Below are positions 39,500 through 47,184 of a DNA stretch of 64,000 nucleotides, in pieces. Location: the NCBI RefSeq assembly GCF_010550245.1, contig NZ_JAAGLU010000006.1, positions 248,001 to 312,000 of the forward strand, given 5' to 3'. The stretch is from Streptomyces sp. SID12501. Lineage in GTDB: Bacteria > Actinomycetota > Actinomycetes > Streptomycetales > Streptomycetaceae. The notes under the pieces were generated by a model. That model was not told the origin of the DNA and did not search any database. It worked only from the letters and a program-made list of their open reading frames with translations. Positions within the stretch are counted from its first letter, which is position 1, and each line of letters begins with the position of its first letter. A program made the translations under genes and the position numbers.

Positions 39500-40519
39500 A
39501 TGCAGAGCCACGACGTGCTCGGCGTGCTCGTGATCGGTACCGGCAAGATGGGCGCCGATCACGTTCGTCGTATCGAGGAAGTCACCAGCGGCGCCCGGGT
39601 GGTGGCCGTCGCGGACGTCGATGCCGCGCGGGCCGAGCAGGTCGCGGCCGGGATCGACGGCTGCAGGACGTACACGGACCCGGTCGCCGCCATGGCCTCG
39701 CCCGATGTCGATGCCGTGCTCATCGCCTCGCCCGGGGCCGCTCACGAGGCGGCCCTGCTCGCCGCCTTCTCCCACGACCTGCCGGTGTTGTGCGAGAAGC
39801 CGCTCACGCCCGACGCGGCTTCCGCGTTGCGGGTGCTGGAGGCCGAGCGGAGTCTGGGGCACCGCCGGGTCCAGGTCGGGTTCATGCGTCGGTACGACGC
39901 CGAGTATCTGAAGCTCAAGTCGCTCCTCGACACAGGGCGGTTGGGCCGGCCGTTGATGCTGCACAACCGGCATCGCAACGTGGCCTCCCCGCCCTGGTGG
40001 ACCAGCGCGATGCACATCAACGACTCCGTGGTGCACGAGATGGACGTGACCCGTTGGCTCCTCGGACAGGAGATCACCGCGGTCACCGTGCTGTGTCCGA
40101 GGCCGTCGGGGAACGCGCCGGAGGGTCTGCAGGATCCGCAGTTCGTCGTGATGGAGACCGACGGCGGCGCGATCGTCGACGTCGAGATCAACGTCAACTG
40201 CGGCTTCGGGTACCAGGTGCAGGCCGAGGTGGTCTGCGAGCGCGGGACCGCGCGGATCGGTGACGGGCAGGGCATGGTCGTCAACTCGGCCGGGCACTGG
40301 GGCGGAAGCATCGCCCAGGACTTCATCGAGCGGTTCGAGGACGCGTACGACCGGGAGGTCCAGGCGTGGGTCGACGCCACCCGGCGCGGCGAGGTCACCG
40401 GGCCCGGTGCCTGGGACGGTTACGCGGTGGCCGCCGTCTGCGAGGCAGGCGTACGCGCGCGGACCGAGGGCCGGCGTGTCGAGGTGCAACTCGTCGAACG
40501 GCCCGCGCTGTACAGGTGA
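39500..40519 (+). CDS. Gfo/Idh/MocA dehydrogenase, inositol 2-dehydrogenase-like
   Basis: This 339-residue NAD(P)-dependent oxidoreductase has Rossmann motif [13 protein letters not shown], the EKP motif VLCEKPLTP with catalytic Lys, and [17 protein letters not shown] with the catalytic His/Asp region. I start at ATG 39500, where family similarity begins. The upstream open frame encodes the intergenic repeat. It is a second IolG-like enzyme in addition to 40556-41560, perhaps acting on scyllo- or D-chiro-inositol. It is convergent with iolG, with a hairpin between. Confidence 0.88.
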   Translation: MQSHDVLGVLVIGTGKMGADHVRRIEEVTSGARVVAVADVDAARAEQVAAGIDGCRTYTDPVAAMASPDVDAVLIASPGAAHEAALLAAFSHDLPVLCEKPLTPDAASALRVLEAERSLGHRRVQVGFMRRYDAEYLKLKSLLDTGRLGRPLMLHNRHRNVASPPWWTSAMHINDSVVHEMDVTRWLLGQEITAVTVLCPRPSGNAPEGLQDPQFVVMETDGGAIVDVEINVNCGFGYQVQAEVVCERGTARIGDGQGMVVNSAGHWGGSIAQDFIERFEDAYDREVQAWVDATRRGEVTGPGAWDGYAVAAVCEAGVRARTEGRRVEVQLVERPALYR

Positions 40520-40535
40520 GTTGGCAGCGCGGGCC
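40500..40535. terminator. Bidirectional hairpin terminator
   Basis: Perfect 11-bp arms GGCCCGCGCTG and CAGCGCGGGCC (40500-40510, 40525-40535) enclose a 14-base loop that contains the TGA of the plus-strand dehydrogenase. It lies 21 bases from the iolG stop, between convergent genes. Confidence 0.75.
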
Positions 40536-40555
40536 GTCCGTCCGACCAGGCCTGC

Positions 40556-41560
40556 TCAGACCGTGCGTACGTCCTCGATGCGCACCGGGCGGTGCTCCTG
40601 GAGCGACAGCGTGCACGCGTCCGCGATCCAGCCCGCCTCCAGCGCCTCGGCGACCGTGCACGGGGACGTACGGTTGCCCGCGACGACCTCCGTGAACGCC
40701 GTCAGTTCGGCGCGGTAGGCGGGGATGAAGCGGTCCATGAAGAAGTCGTGCGGAACCCCCGCCGGGAAGGTCACACCCGGCTCCACGGAACGCAGCGGGA
40801 GTTTGTCCTCCAAGCCCACGGCGATGCTGTCCTGGAAGCCGTGGATCTCCATGCGGACGTCGTAACCACGGGCGTTGTGGCGGGAGTTGGAGACCACGGC
40901 GATCGTGCCGTCGTCCAGGGTGAGGATCGCGCCGGTGGTGTCGGCGTCACCCGCCTCCTTGATGTAGTCGGCACCCTTGTTGGCGCCCACCGCGTACACC
41001 TCGGTGACCTCACGGCCCGTCACCCAGCGGATGATGTCGAAGTCGTGCACCGAGCAGTCCCGGAAGATGCCACCGGAGGCGGCGATGTACGCGGCCGGCG
41101 GCGGCGCCGGGTCCAGCGTGGTCGACCGGACGGTGTGCAGCGGGCCCAGCTCACCGCTCTGCACGGCGGCCCGCGCGGCGACGAAGCCCGCGTCGAAGCG
41201 CCGGTTGTAGCCGATCTGGATCTCGACGCCGCTGTCCTTGACCGCGTTGAGTACCGCGACACCCTCGGCCATCGTGCGCGCCACCGGCTTCTCGCAGAAC
41301 ACCGGCACACCCGCCTCGACGGCCGCGAGGATCAGGGCCGGGTGGGCGTCGGTCGCGGCGGCGATCACGATGCCGTCGACGCCGGCGGCCAGGAGGGCCT
41401 CGGGGGAGTCCGCCACCTGGGCGCCGAAGCGCTCGGCGGCGTTTTTGGCGGCCTCCGCGAACGGGTCGCTGACGACGAGGGAGTCGACGGCGTCGAGACC
41501 GGAGAGGGTCTCCGCGTGGAAGGCGCCGATGCGGCCGAGGCCGAGGATTCCGATACGCAT
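40556..41560 (-). CDS. iolG: Inositol 2-dehydrogenase
   Basis: This 334-residue Gfo/Idh enzyme has RIGILGLGRIGAFHAETL at the N-terminus, FCEKPVARTMAEG with the catalytic Lys, and GIFRDCSVHDFDIIRWVTGREV with the Asp/His pair. These match IolG. It oxidises myo-inositol to scyllo-inosose, the first step of catabolism. AAGGAG precedes the ATG. It shares a strand with the SDR and dioxygenase genes upstream, separated by a 92-base purine-rich gap, and is probably controlled with them by the LacI gene at 43792. Confidence 0.92.
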   Translation of the reverse strand: MRIGILGLGRIGAFHAETLSGLDAVDSLVVSDPFAEAAKNAAERFGAQVADSPEALLAAGVDGIVIAAATDAHPALILAAVEAGVPVFCEKPVARTMAEGVAVLNAVKDSGVEIQIGYNRRFDAGFVAARAAVQSGELGPLHTVRSTTLDPAPPPAAYIAASGGIFRDCSVHDFDIIRWVTGREVTEVYAVGANKGADYIKEAGDADTTGAILTLDDGTIAVVSNSRHNARGYDVRMEIHGFQDSIAVGLEDKLPLRSVEPGVTFPAGVPHDFFMDRFIPAYRAELTAFTEVVAGNRTSPCTVAEALEAGWIADACTLSLQEHRPVRIEDVRTV

Positions 41561-41652
41561 GGGCTGTGGTGCTCCTTGGGAGTGGTGCGGGTTTCTTGCG
41601 CGGGGAGAAGAGAACGAGGAGAGAAGAGGAGAAGCAGGGGGAAGGGGAGGGG

Positions 41653-42429
41653 TCAGTCCAGGCCGCCCAGGACGTTCTGGTCCCAGTCGATCACCGAACC
41701 GGTGACCACGCCCGACCGGTCGGAGAGCAGGAGGACCACGAAGTCGGCGATCTCGTCCGGCTGGCCGAGTTTGCCCATGGGCAGGCGTTCGGCGGCCTGG
41801 TCGAGCCAGTCGTCGCCCGCTCCGTGGAAGGCCCGCTGGGTGGCGTCCTCGCCCTCCGTCGCCGTCCAGCCGATGTTCAGGCCGTTGATGCGGACCCGGT
41901 CCCAGCGGTGTGCGTGCGCCGCGTTGCGGGTCAGGCCGATGAGTCCGGCCTTCGCGGCGACGTACGGGGCCAGGAAGGGCTGACCGCCGTGCGCCGAGGA
42001 CGTGATGATGTTGACGACCGTGCCGGGCGCCTTGCGCGCCACCATGTCGGCCACCGCAGCCTGCATGGCGAAGAACGGGCCCTTGAGGTTGATCGCGATG
42101 TGCGCGTCGAACAGCTCGGGCGTGGTGTCCAGCAGTGTGCCGCGCGAGGTCAGGCCCGCTGAGTTGACCAGGCAGTCGATCCGCCCGTGGGCGGCGATCA
42201 CCTCGCCCACGGACGCCTTCGCCTGCTCGGCGTCGGAGAGGTCGGCGCGTACGTACATGGCCTTGCCGCCCGCCGCCGTCAGCTCAGCGACCAGCGCCTC
42301 GCCGGGTTCCGGGCGCCGCCCGGTCACCGCGACGACGGCGCCCTCGCGGACGGCCGCGCGGGCGATGGCCGCCCCGACGCCCTGGCTGCCGCCGTTGACG
42401 AGGACGACCTTGTCCTGGAGAAGTCCCAT
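41653..42429 (-). CDS. Short-chain dehydrogenase/reductase
   Basis: This 258-residue classical SDR has cofactor motif VLVNGGSQGVGAAIARA (an Asn-Gly-Gly variant of TGxxxGIG), NSAGLTSRG, active-site Ser in NIITSSAHGG and YVAAKAG with the catalytic Tyr/Lys. ATG 42429 was chosen because the family N-terminus begins there (MGLLQDKVVLVNGG). It lies 13 bases after the phytanoyl-CoA dioxygenase-like gene, so the two are co-transcribed. Probably oxidises a cyclitol or the product of the dioxygenase. The substrate is unknown. Confidence 0.88.
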   Translation of the reverse strand: MGLLQDKVVLVNGGSQGVGAAIARAAVREGAVVAVTGRRPEPGEALVAELTAAGGKAMYVRADLSDAEQAKASVGEVIAAHGRIDCLVNSAGLTSRGTLLDTTPELFDAHIAINLKGPFFAMQAAVADMVARKAPGTVVNIITSSAHGGQPFLAPYVAAKAGLIGLTRNAAHAHRWDRVRINGLNIGWTATEGEDATQRAFHGAGDDWLDQAAERLPMGKLGQPDEIADFVVLLLSDRSGVVTGSVIDWDQNVLGGLD

Positions 42430-42442
42430 ACTGTTCGGTTCC

Positions 42443-43621
42443 TCAGCTCTCACGTCGTTCGGCGCCGGCCCGCAGTGCCTCGCGGAGCGCCTCGGGGGTC
42501 CACTCCTCGCGCAGTGCACGCCGTACGAGGTCCGCCTGCGAGGGCGGGGCCAGGCCGTCGACCGGCGGATCCCGGTCGAGGTTGGTGGGGAAGGGGTAGC
42601 CCTCGGCCGAGGCCGCGACGACCGCGTCCAGCCAGGTGTCGCCCGCTCCCTCGGCCTTGCGGGCGAGCAGCACGGGGTAGACCGCGTTCACGATCGCAGC
42701 CCGGTCCACGGTCTCCATGGCCCGCCCGAAGGCGGAGGACACCTGGAGGAGGTTCGCCATCCGGCGGACGTCCGTGGAGCGGTTGGTGCCGGCCGCGTGG
42801 AAGAGCGCCGGGTTGAAGAACACCGCGTCACCCTTGGCCAGCGGCAGCTGCACGTGGTGGGCGTCGAAGTACGTCCTGAACTCCGGGAGCCGCCAGGCCA
42901 GATAGCCGGGCTCGTACGAGTGCGAGTACGGCAGGTACAGCGTCGGGCCGGACTCGACGGGCATGTCGCAGTGGGCGACCGCGCCCTGCAGCGTCAGCGC
43001 GGGGGACAGCCGGTGGACGTGCGCCGGGTACGCGGCTGCGGCCTCGTTGGACAGGAAGCCGAGGTGGTAGTCGCGGTGCGGGCTCTGTGCGGCGCCACCG
43101 GGGTTGACCACGTTGATCTGCGAGGTGACCTGGTAGCCGGGGCCGAGCCAGGCGGTCGAGACGAGGGCGATCATGTCGTTGGCGTAGTAGTCGGCGAACG
43201 CCTCCGGCGCGCGCAGGGCGGCCTTCTCCAGGGCGTTCCACACCCGGTCGTTGGCGCCCGGCCTGGCGAAGTGGTCGCCCGCGACGGTCCCGGCGGCTCG
43301 CTGGTCGGCGATGAGTGCCTCGAAGGCGGCGGTCGCCCGGTCCACGACCGACAGCTCGGCGAAGGCCCGCTGGAGGACCACGACGCCGGGTCCGTCGGTG
43401 AGTGCCCGGACCAGCTCCGCAAGGACCTCCCGGCGTCCGCCCGGCGTGGTGACGGCGGCGCGCAGCCGCTCGCTGTCGTAGACGAGGACGTGTCCGCGGA
43501 CGGTGGTCGCGTACGGGTAGTCGGCGGCGTCGGTCGTCCGCTCGACCTCGGCGCGGAAGGCGTCGAGATCGCAGTCCCGCTCGGACAGCCACGCGGGGCG
43601 TTGTGCGGCGGTGAGGGACAT
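42443..43621 (-). CDS. Phytanoyl-CoA dioxygenase family protein (Fe(II)/2-oxoglutarate)
   Basis: This 392-residue protein has a PhyH-type double-stranded beta-helix. The metal HxD lies in SPHRDYHLGF, the distal His in VFFNPALFHAAGTNRS, and Arg for 2-oxoglutarate in TDVRRMANLLQ. I start at ATG 43621 (MSLTAAQRPAW), with AGAAGGA upstream. The longer open frame encodes an implausible Met/Leu-rich run from low-complexity CAT/ATC DNA. It is coupled to an SDR and sits among inositol genes, so hydroxylation or O-demethylation of a cyclitol is a reasonable guess. Confidence 0.85.
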   Translation of the reverse strand: MSLTAAQRPAWLSERDCDLDAFRAEVERTTDAADYPYATTVRGHVLVYDSERLRAAVTTPGGRREVLAELVRALTDGPGVVVLQRAFAELSVVDRATAAFEALIADQRAAGTVAGDHFARPGANDRVWNALEKAALRAPEAFADYYANDMIALVSTAWLGPGYQVTSQINVVNPGGAAQSPHRDYHLGFLSNEAAAAYPAHVHRLSPALTLQGAVAHCDMPVESGPTLYLPYSHSYEPGYLAWRLPEFRTYFDAHHVQLPLAKGDAVFFNPALFHAAGTNRSTDVRRMANLLQVSSAFGRAMETVDRAAIVNAVYPVLLARKAEGAGDTWLDAVVAASAEGYPFPTNLDRDPPVDGLAPPSQADLVRRALREEWTPEALREALRAGAERRES

Positions 43622-43715
43622 CGTCGTCCTTCTCTCGGTCATCACCATCAACATCAGCATCATCAATATCGTCAAGATCACCGACGTCATCCACGAAGAC
43701 TGGATGCTGTCATTG

Positions 43716-43727
43716 TTGTCATGACAA
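43716..43727. promoter_or_regulatory. LacI-type operator candidate TTGTCATGACAA
   Basis: A perfect 12-bp palindrome in the divergent region between the dioxygenase gene (start 43621, minus) and the LacI gene (start 43792, plus). LacI-family operators are palindromes with a central CG or similar step. Location suggests autoregulation plus control of the 43621-40556 gene set. Confidence 0.6.
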
Positions 43728-43791
43728 ACTCGTCAAACAACCAGCAGGAAGCCATCAAAAACCCCTCAAGCGGAAGCCGAGGAACCGCCCC

Positions 43792-44814
43792 ATGGGCCAC
43801 CCCTATCCGATCCGGGAGATCGCACGGCAGGCGGGCCTCAGCGAGGCCACCGTGGACCGAGTCCTCAACGGCAGGGGCGGCGTGCGCGAGAGCACCCAGC
43901 GGGAAGTGCGGCAGGCCATCGCCGACCTGGACCGGCAGCGCACCCAGGTGCGGCTGGTCGGCCGTACGTTCATGATCGACATCGTGATGCAGGCGCCCGA
44001 GCGGTTCACCACCGCCGTCCGGGCCGCCCTGGAGGCCGAACTGCCCGCCCTCCACCCGGCCGTCGTGCGCTCCCGCTTCCACTTCCGCGAGACCGGCCCG
44101 GTCGCGGAACTGGCGGCGGCCCTCGACCGTGTCGCCCGGCGCGGCTCACAGGGCGTCATCCTCAAGGCACCGGACGTGCCCGAGATCACGGCAGCCGTCG
44201 GCCGACTGGTGGCCGTCGGCATCCCGGTCGTCACCCTGGTGACCGACCTGCCCTCCAGCGCCCGCCTCGCCTACGTCGGCATCGACAACCGCGCCGCGGG
44301 CGCCACCGCCGCCTACCTCATGGACCAGTGGCTCGGCGAACGCCCCGGCAACGTGCTCACCAGCCTCAGCAGCGGCTTCTTCCGCAACGAGGAGGAGCGC
44401 GAGATGGGTTTCCGAGGCGCCATGCGGGCCCGGCACCCCGAGCGCGCCCTCGTCGAGATCACCGAGGGCCAGGGTCTGGACGCCACCCAGTACGACCTGG
44501 TCCGGGACGCCCTGAAAAGTGACCCCGACATCCGGGCGGTCTACTCGATCGGCGGCGGCAACATCGCGACGCTACGGGCCTTCGAGGACCTGGGGCGCGA
44601 GTGCGCGGTGTTCGTCGCCCACGACCTCGACCACGACAACACCCGCCTCCTGCGCGAGCACCGACTGTCCTGCGTACTCCACCACGACCTCCGCCAGGAC
44701 ATGCACGAGGCCTGCCGCACCATCATGCGAGCCCATGGTGCCCTGCCTCCCGCCGGCCCGACCCTGCCGTCCGCGATCCAGGTCGTGACGCCGTACAACA
44801 TGCCGCTGCGCTGA
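43792..44814 (+). CDS. LacI-family transcriptional regulator
   Basis: This 340-residue regulator has an N-terminal helix-turn-helix and hinge (YPIREIARQAGLSEATVDRVLNGRGGVRESTQREV) and a sugar-binding-protein-like effector domain (YVGIDNRAAGATAAYLMDQWLG, DPDIRAVYSIGGGNIATLRAF). The binding domain is close to inositol/ribose periplasmic proteins, fitting a cyclitol effector. It is divergent from the dioxygenase/SDR genes, with one palindrome between. The ATG was chosen as the first family residue. Confidence 0.92.
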   Translation: MGHPYPIREIARQAGLSEATVDRVLNGRGGVRESTQREVRQAIADLDRQRTQVRLVGRTFMIDIVMQAPERFTTAVRAALEAELPALHPAVVRSRFHFRETGPVAELAAALDRVARRGSQGVILKAPDVPEITAAVGRLVAVGIPVVTLVTDLPSSARLAYVGIDNRAAGATAAYLMDQWLGERPGNVLTSLSSGFFRNEEEREMGFRGAMRARHPERALVEITEGQGLDATQYDLVRDALKSDPDIRAVYSIGGGNIATLRAFEDLGRECAVFVAHDLDHDNTRLLREHRLSCVLHHDLRQDMHEACRTIMRAHGALPPAGPTLPSAIQVVTPYNMPLR

Positions 44815-44821
44815 CCGCTGT

Positions 44822-44866
44822 CAAGGGGCGCGGGGAACTGCGCGACCAGCCACAGCGGACCCGCAG
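44822..44866. repeat. Streptomyces-type intergenic element
   Basis: AAGGGGCGCGGGGAACTGCG followed by GACCAGCCACAGCGGACCCGCAG matches an element I recall as frequent between Streptomyces genes. It lies between two convergent genes (stops at 44814 and 44898) and may act as a terminator. Confidence 0.55.
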
Positions 44867-44897
44867 TCAATACACCACATGAGCCAAGGGGGAGCCA

Positions 44898-46055
44898 CTA
44901 CGCCCCGAGCGACACCCAGGCCCCCGACTCCACGGACCGGCTCATCGCATCCAGCGCGGCAGCGCTCCGCACCGCGTCCGTCAACGTGGCCCCGTACGGA
45001 ATCCCCTCGGCCACCGACCGCACAAAGCGGTACGCCTCGATCACCTTCAGGTCGTCGTACCCCATCGCGTTCGCCGCCCCTGGCTGAAACGCCCCGAACT
45101 CCCCGTCGCCCGGACCGACGAACACCGTACTGACCGGCTGGTCCTGGTACGACGTACCGCTGCTCACTCCCAGCTCGTTCATCCGGCGGAAGTCCCAGAA
45201 GACCGCGCCCTTCGTGCCGTGCACCTCGAAGCCGTAGTTGTTCTGCTCGCCGACCGACACCCGGCACGCCTCCAGGACCCCCCGGGCGCCGGAGGCGAAA
45301 CGCAGCAGGCAGGAGACGTAGTCCTCGTTCTCCACCGGGCCCGGTTCACCGCCCGACGCACGCGTGTGACCGGCCGTGGCGCCATCCGGACGGGACCGCT
45401 CGGGCACGAAGACGGCGGTGTCGGCGGTGAGCGCGGAGATGTCGCCGAGCAGAAAGCGGGCCAGGTCCACGCCGTGCGAGGCGAGGTCGCCCAGCACTCC
45501 GCTGCCGCCGCGCTCCCGCTCGTACCGCCAGGTCAGGGCGCCGTCCGGGTGGGCCGCGTAGTCGCTGAACAGACGGACGCGGACATGCGTGACCGTGCCG
45601 ATCTCCCCGGACGCGATCAGCTGCCGGGCCCGCTCCACGGCGGGCGCGCCCCGGTAGTTGAAGCCGACGGTGCCCCGGACGCCGGACTTGGCGACCGCGT
45701 CGGCGACCGCGCCCGCGTCGGCCGCGGACAGCCCCACCGGCTTCTCGATCCAGATGTGCTTGCCCGCCTCCGCCATCGCGACGCCGATCTCCCGGTGCAG
45801 GAAGTTCGGCGCCGTGATGCTCACCGCCTGCACATGCGGGTCGGCGGCCACGGCACGCCAGTCGCGGGCCGTCGAGGCGAACCCGAACTGCGCGGCGGCC
45901 TCCTCGGCCCGGCCCGGAACCTCCTCGGCGACCATGACCAGTTCGGGCCGTAGCCCCAGCTGGGGGAAGTGGTGCGGCAGGCGGACGTACGCCTGCGTGT
46001 GCACCCGTCCCATCCAGCCGAACCCCACGACGGCGACACCGAGCGTACTTGCCAT
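44898..46055 (-). CDS. Gfo/Idh/MocA family oxidoreductase
   Basis: This 385-residue dehydrogenase has Rossmann motif VAVVGFGWMGRVHTQAY, WIEKPVGLSAADAG with catalytic Lys, and GVLGDLASHGVDLARFLLG. It is longer than IolG and closer to the sugar/cyclitol dehydrogenases often found beside LacI regulators. ATG 46055 has AAAGGGG upstream. The 12-bp palindrome TGGACCGGTCCA lies 14 bases before the start codon, so the divergent LacI gene product very probably represses it. Substrate unknown. Confidence 0.87.
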   Translation of the reverse strand: MASTLGVAVVGFGWMGRVHTQAYVRLPHHFPQLGLRPELVMVAEEVPGRAEEAAAQFGFASTARDWRAVAADPHVQAVSITAPNFLHREIGVAMAEAGKHIWIEKPVGLSAADAGAVADAVAKSGVRGTVGFNYRGAPAVERARQLIASGEIGTVTHVRVRLFSDYAAHPDGALTWRYERERGGSGVLGDLASHGVDLARFLLGDISALTADTAVFVPERSRPDGATAGHTRASGGEPGPVENEDYVSCLLRFASGARGVLEACRVSVGEQNNYGFEVHGTKGAVFWDFRRMNELGVSSGTSYQDQPVSTVFVGPGDGEFGAFQPGAANAMGYDDLKVIEAYRFVRSVAEGIPYGATLTDAVRSAAALDAMSRSVESGAWVSLGA

Positions 46056-46068
46056 GACAGCCCCTTTT

Positions 46069-46080
46069 TGGACCGGTCCA
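46069..46080. promoter_or_regulatory. Operator TGGACCGGTCCA (site 1)
   Basis: Perfect 12-bp palindrome just upstream of the Gfo/Idh gene. It has the central CG of classic LacI-family operators, and a near copy lies 82 bases to the right. Confidence 0.72.
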
Positions 46081-46150
46081 GAACGATTTCCCTTCACCAT
46101 CTGTGCCTGCAGCCTGTGCTGTCAACCCTTTGACAGGACATGCAGTCCTG

Positions 46151-46162
46151 TGGAACGGTCCA
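46151..46162. promoter_or_regulatory. Operator TGGAACGGTCCA (site 2)
   Basis: One-mismatch copy of site 1, ending four bases before the LacI start codon and overlapping its ribosome site. Binding here would block the regulator's own expression. Confidence 0.7.
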
Positions 46163-46166
46163 ATAC

Positions 46167-47177
46167 ATGAGAGCGCCGACCATCCGAGACGTCGCCGAGC
46201 GAGCCGGTGTGTCGAAATCCCTGGTCTCGCTGGTGCTGCGCGGCTCCGAACAGGTGAGGCCCGAGAAGCGGGAGGCCGTCCTGCTCGCCGTACGGGAACT
46301 CGGCTACCGGCCGAACGCCGCCGCGCGCAGTCTCAGCGAACAGCGCACCCGGACCGTCGGTGTCCTCCTCAACGACCTGCGCAACCCCTGGTTCGTCGAC
46401 CTGCTCGACGGGCTGGGCTCTCTCCTCCACGACAACGGCCTGCACATGCTGCTCGCCGACGCCCGTCTCAACCGGCGCAGCGGTCAGGACCTCACCGGCC
46501 CCTTCCGTGACCTCGGCGTCGACGGCCTCGTCGTGGTCGGAACCCTGCCCGACCCGGCGGTTCTCGGCACCCTCGCCGAACGCGTCCCGGTCGTCGTCGC
46601 CGGTGCCCGCGAGCCCGTGCTGCCCGGCGTCGACGTGGTCGCCAACGACGACGAGCACGGCGCGCGGATCGCCACCGAGTACCTCATCGGCCTCGGCCAC
46701 CGCCGTATCGCCCACATCGCCGGGTACGGCGCCGTCGGTGAGCTGCGCCGACGCGGCTTCGAGGCGACGATGCGCGCACACGGACTGGCGGACAGCGCCG
46801 TCGTCGAGGCCGGTGACCTGACCGAGGAGGGCGGCTACCGGAGCACCGTCCGACTGCTCGGAGACCCCGCCGACCGGCCCACCGCCGTCTTCGCCGTCAA
46901 CGACATGACTGCCGTGGGCGCGATCTCCGCCGCCGAGGAACTGGGGCTGAGCGTCCCGCGCGATCTGTCCGTCATCGGCTACGACAACACGAACATCTCC
47001 CGCCTGCGCCACGTCTGGCTCACCACCGTGGACAGTGCCAGCCACGAGGTGGGCCGCCGCGCCGCCCGCTGCCTCCTCGACCGGCTCGACCCGCCCCGCA
47101 GCCCCGGCGGCGTCCACCTCTCCGCACCGGCACTGGAGATCCGGGGGACGACGGCGCCACCCGACCCAGGGCTGTGA
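46167..47177 (+). CDS. LacI-family transcriptional regulator
   Basis: This 336-residue regulator has the canonical helix-turn-helix PTIRDVAERAGVSKSLVSLVLRG, hinge GYRPNAAARSLSEQRT, and effector domain with LLNDLRNPWFVDLLDGL, VANDDEHGARIATEYLIGLGHRRIAHIAG and VFAVNDMTAVGAISAAEELG. ATG 46167 is preferred; upstream in-frame codons cover the operator. It is divergent from the Gfo/Idh gene and flanked by two copies of a 12-bp palindrome. It ends seven bases before the convergent AcoR-like gene. Confidence 0.94.
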   Translation: MRAPTIRDVAERAGVSKSLVSLVLRGSEQVRPEKREAVLLAVRELGYRPNAAARSLSEQRTRTVGVLLNDLRNPWFVDLLDGLGSLLHDNGLHMLLADARLNRRSGQDLTGPFRDLGVDGLVVVGTLPDPAVLGTLAERVPVVVAGAREPVLPGVDVVANDDEHGARIATEYLIGLGHRRIAHIAGYGAVGELRRRGFEATMRAHGLADSAVVEAGDLTEEGGYRSTVRLLGDPADRPTAVFAVNDMTAVGAISAAEELGLSVPRDLSVIGYDNTNISRLRHVWLTTVDSASHEVGRRAARCLLDRLDPPRSPGGVHLSAPALEIRGTTAPPDPGL

Positions 47178-47184
47178 AGCAGCC

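Noticed and set aside
43622..43690. N-terminal extension of the dioxygenase with a Met/Leu-rich run resembling a signal peptide
   Set aside because: It derives from CAT/ATC low-complexity DNA, has no ribosome site, and ATG 43621 has one.
42002..43975. 657-codon plus-strand frame across the SDR, dioxygenase and LacI start
   Set aside because: It covers the divergent promoter and is antisense to two genes with intact catalytic motifs.
40556..46055. Idea that the three Gfo/Idh genes are recent duplicates
   Set aside because: Their Rossmann and active-site motifs and lengths differ substantially, so they belong to separate subfamilies.
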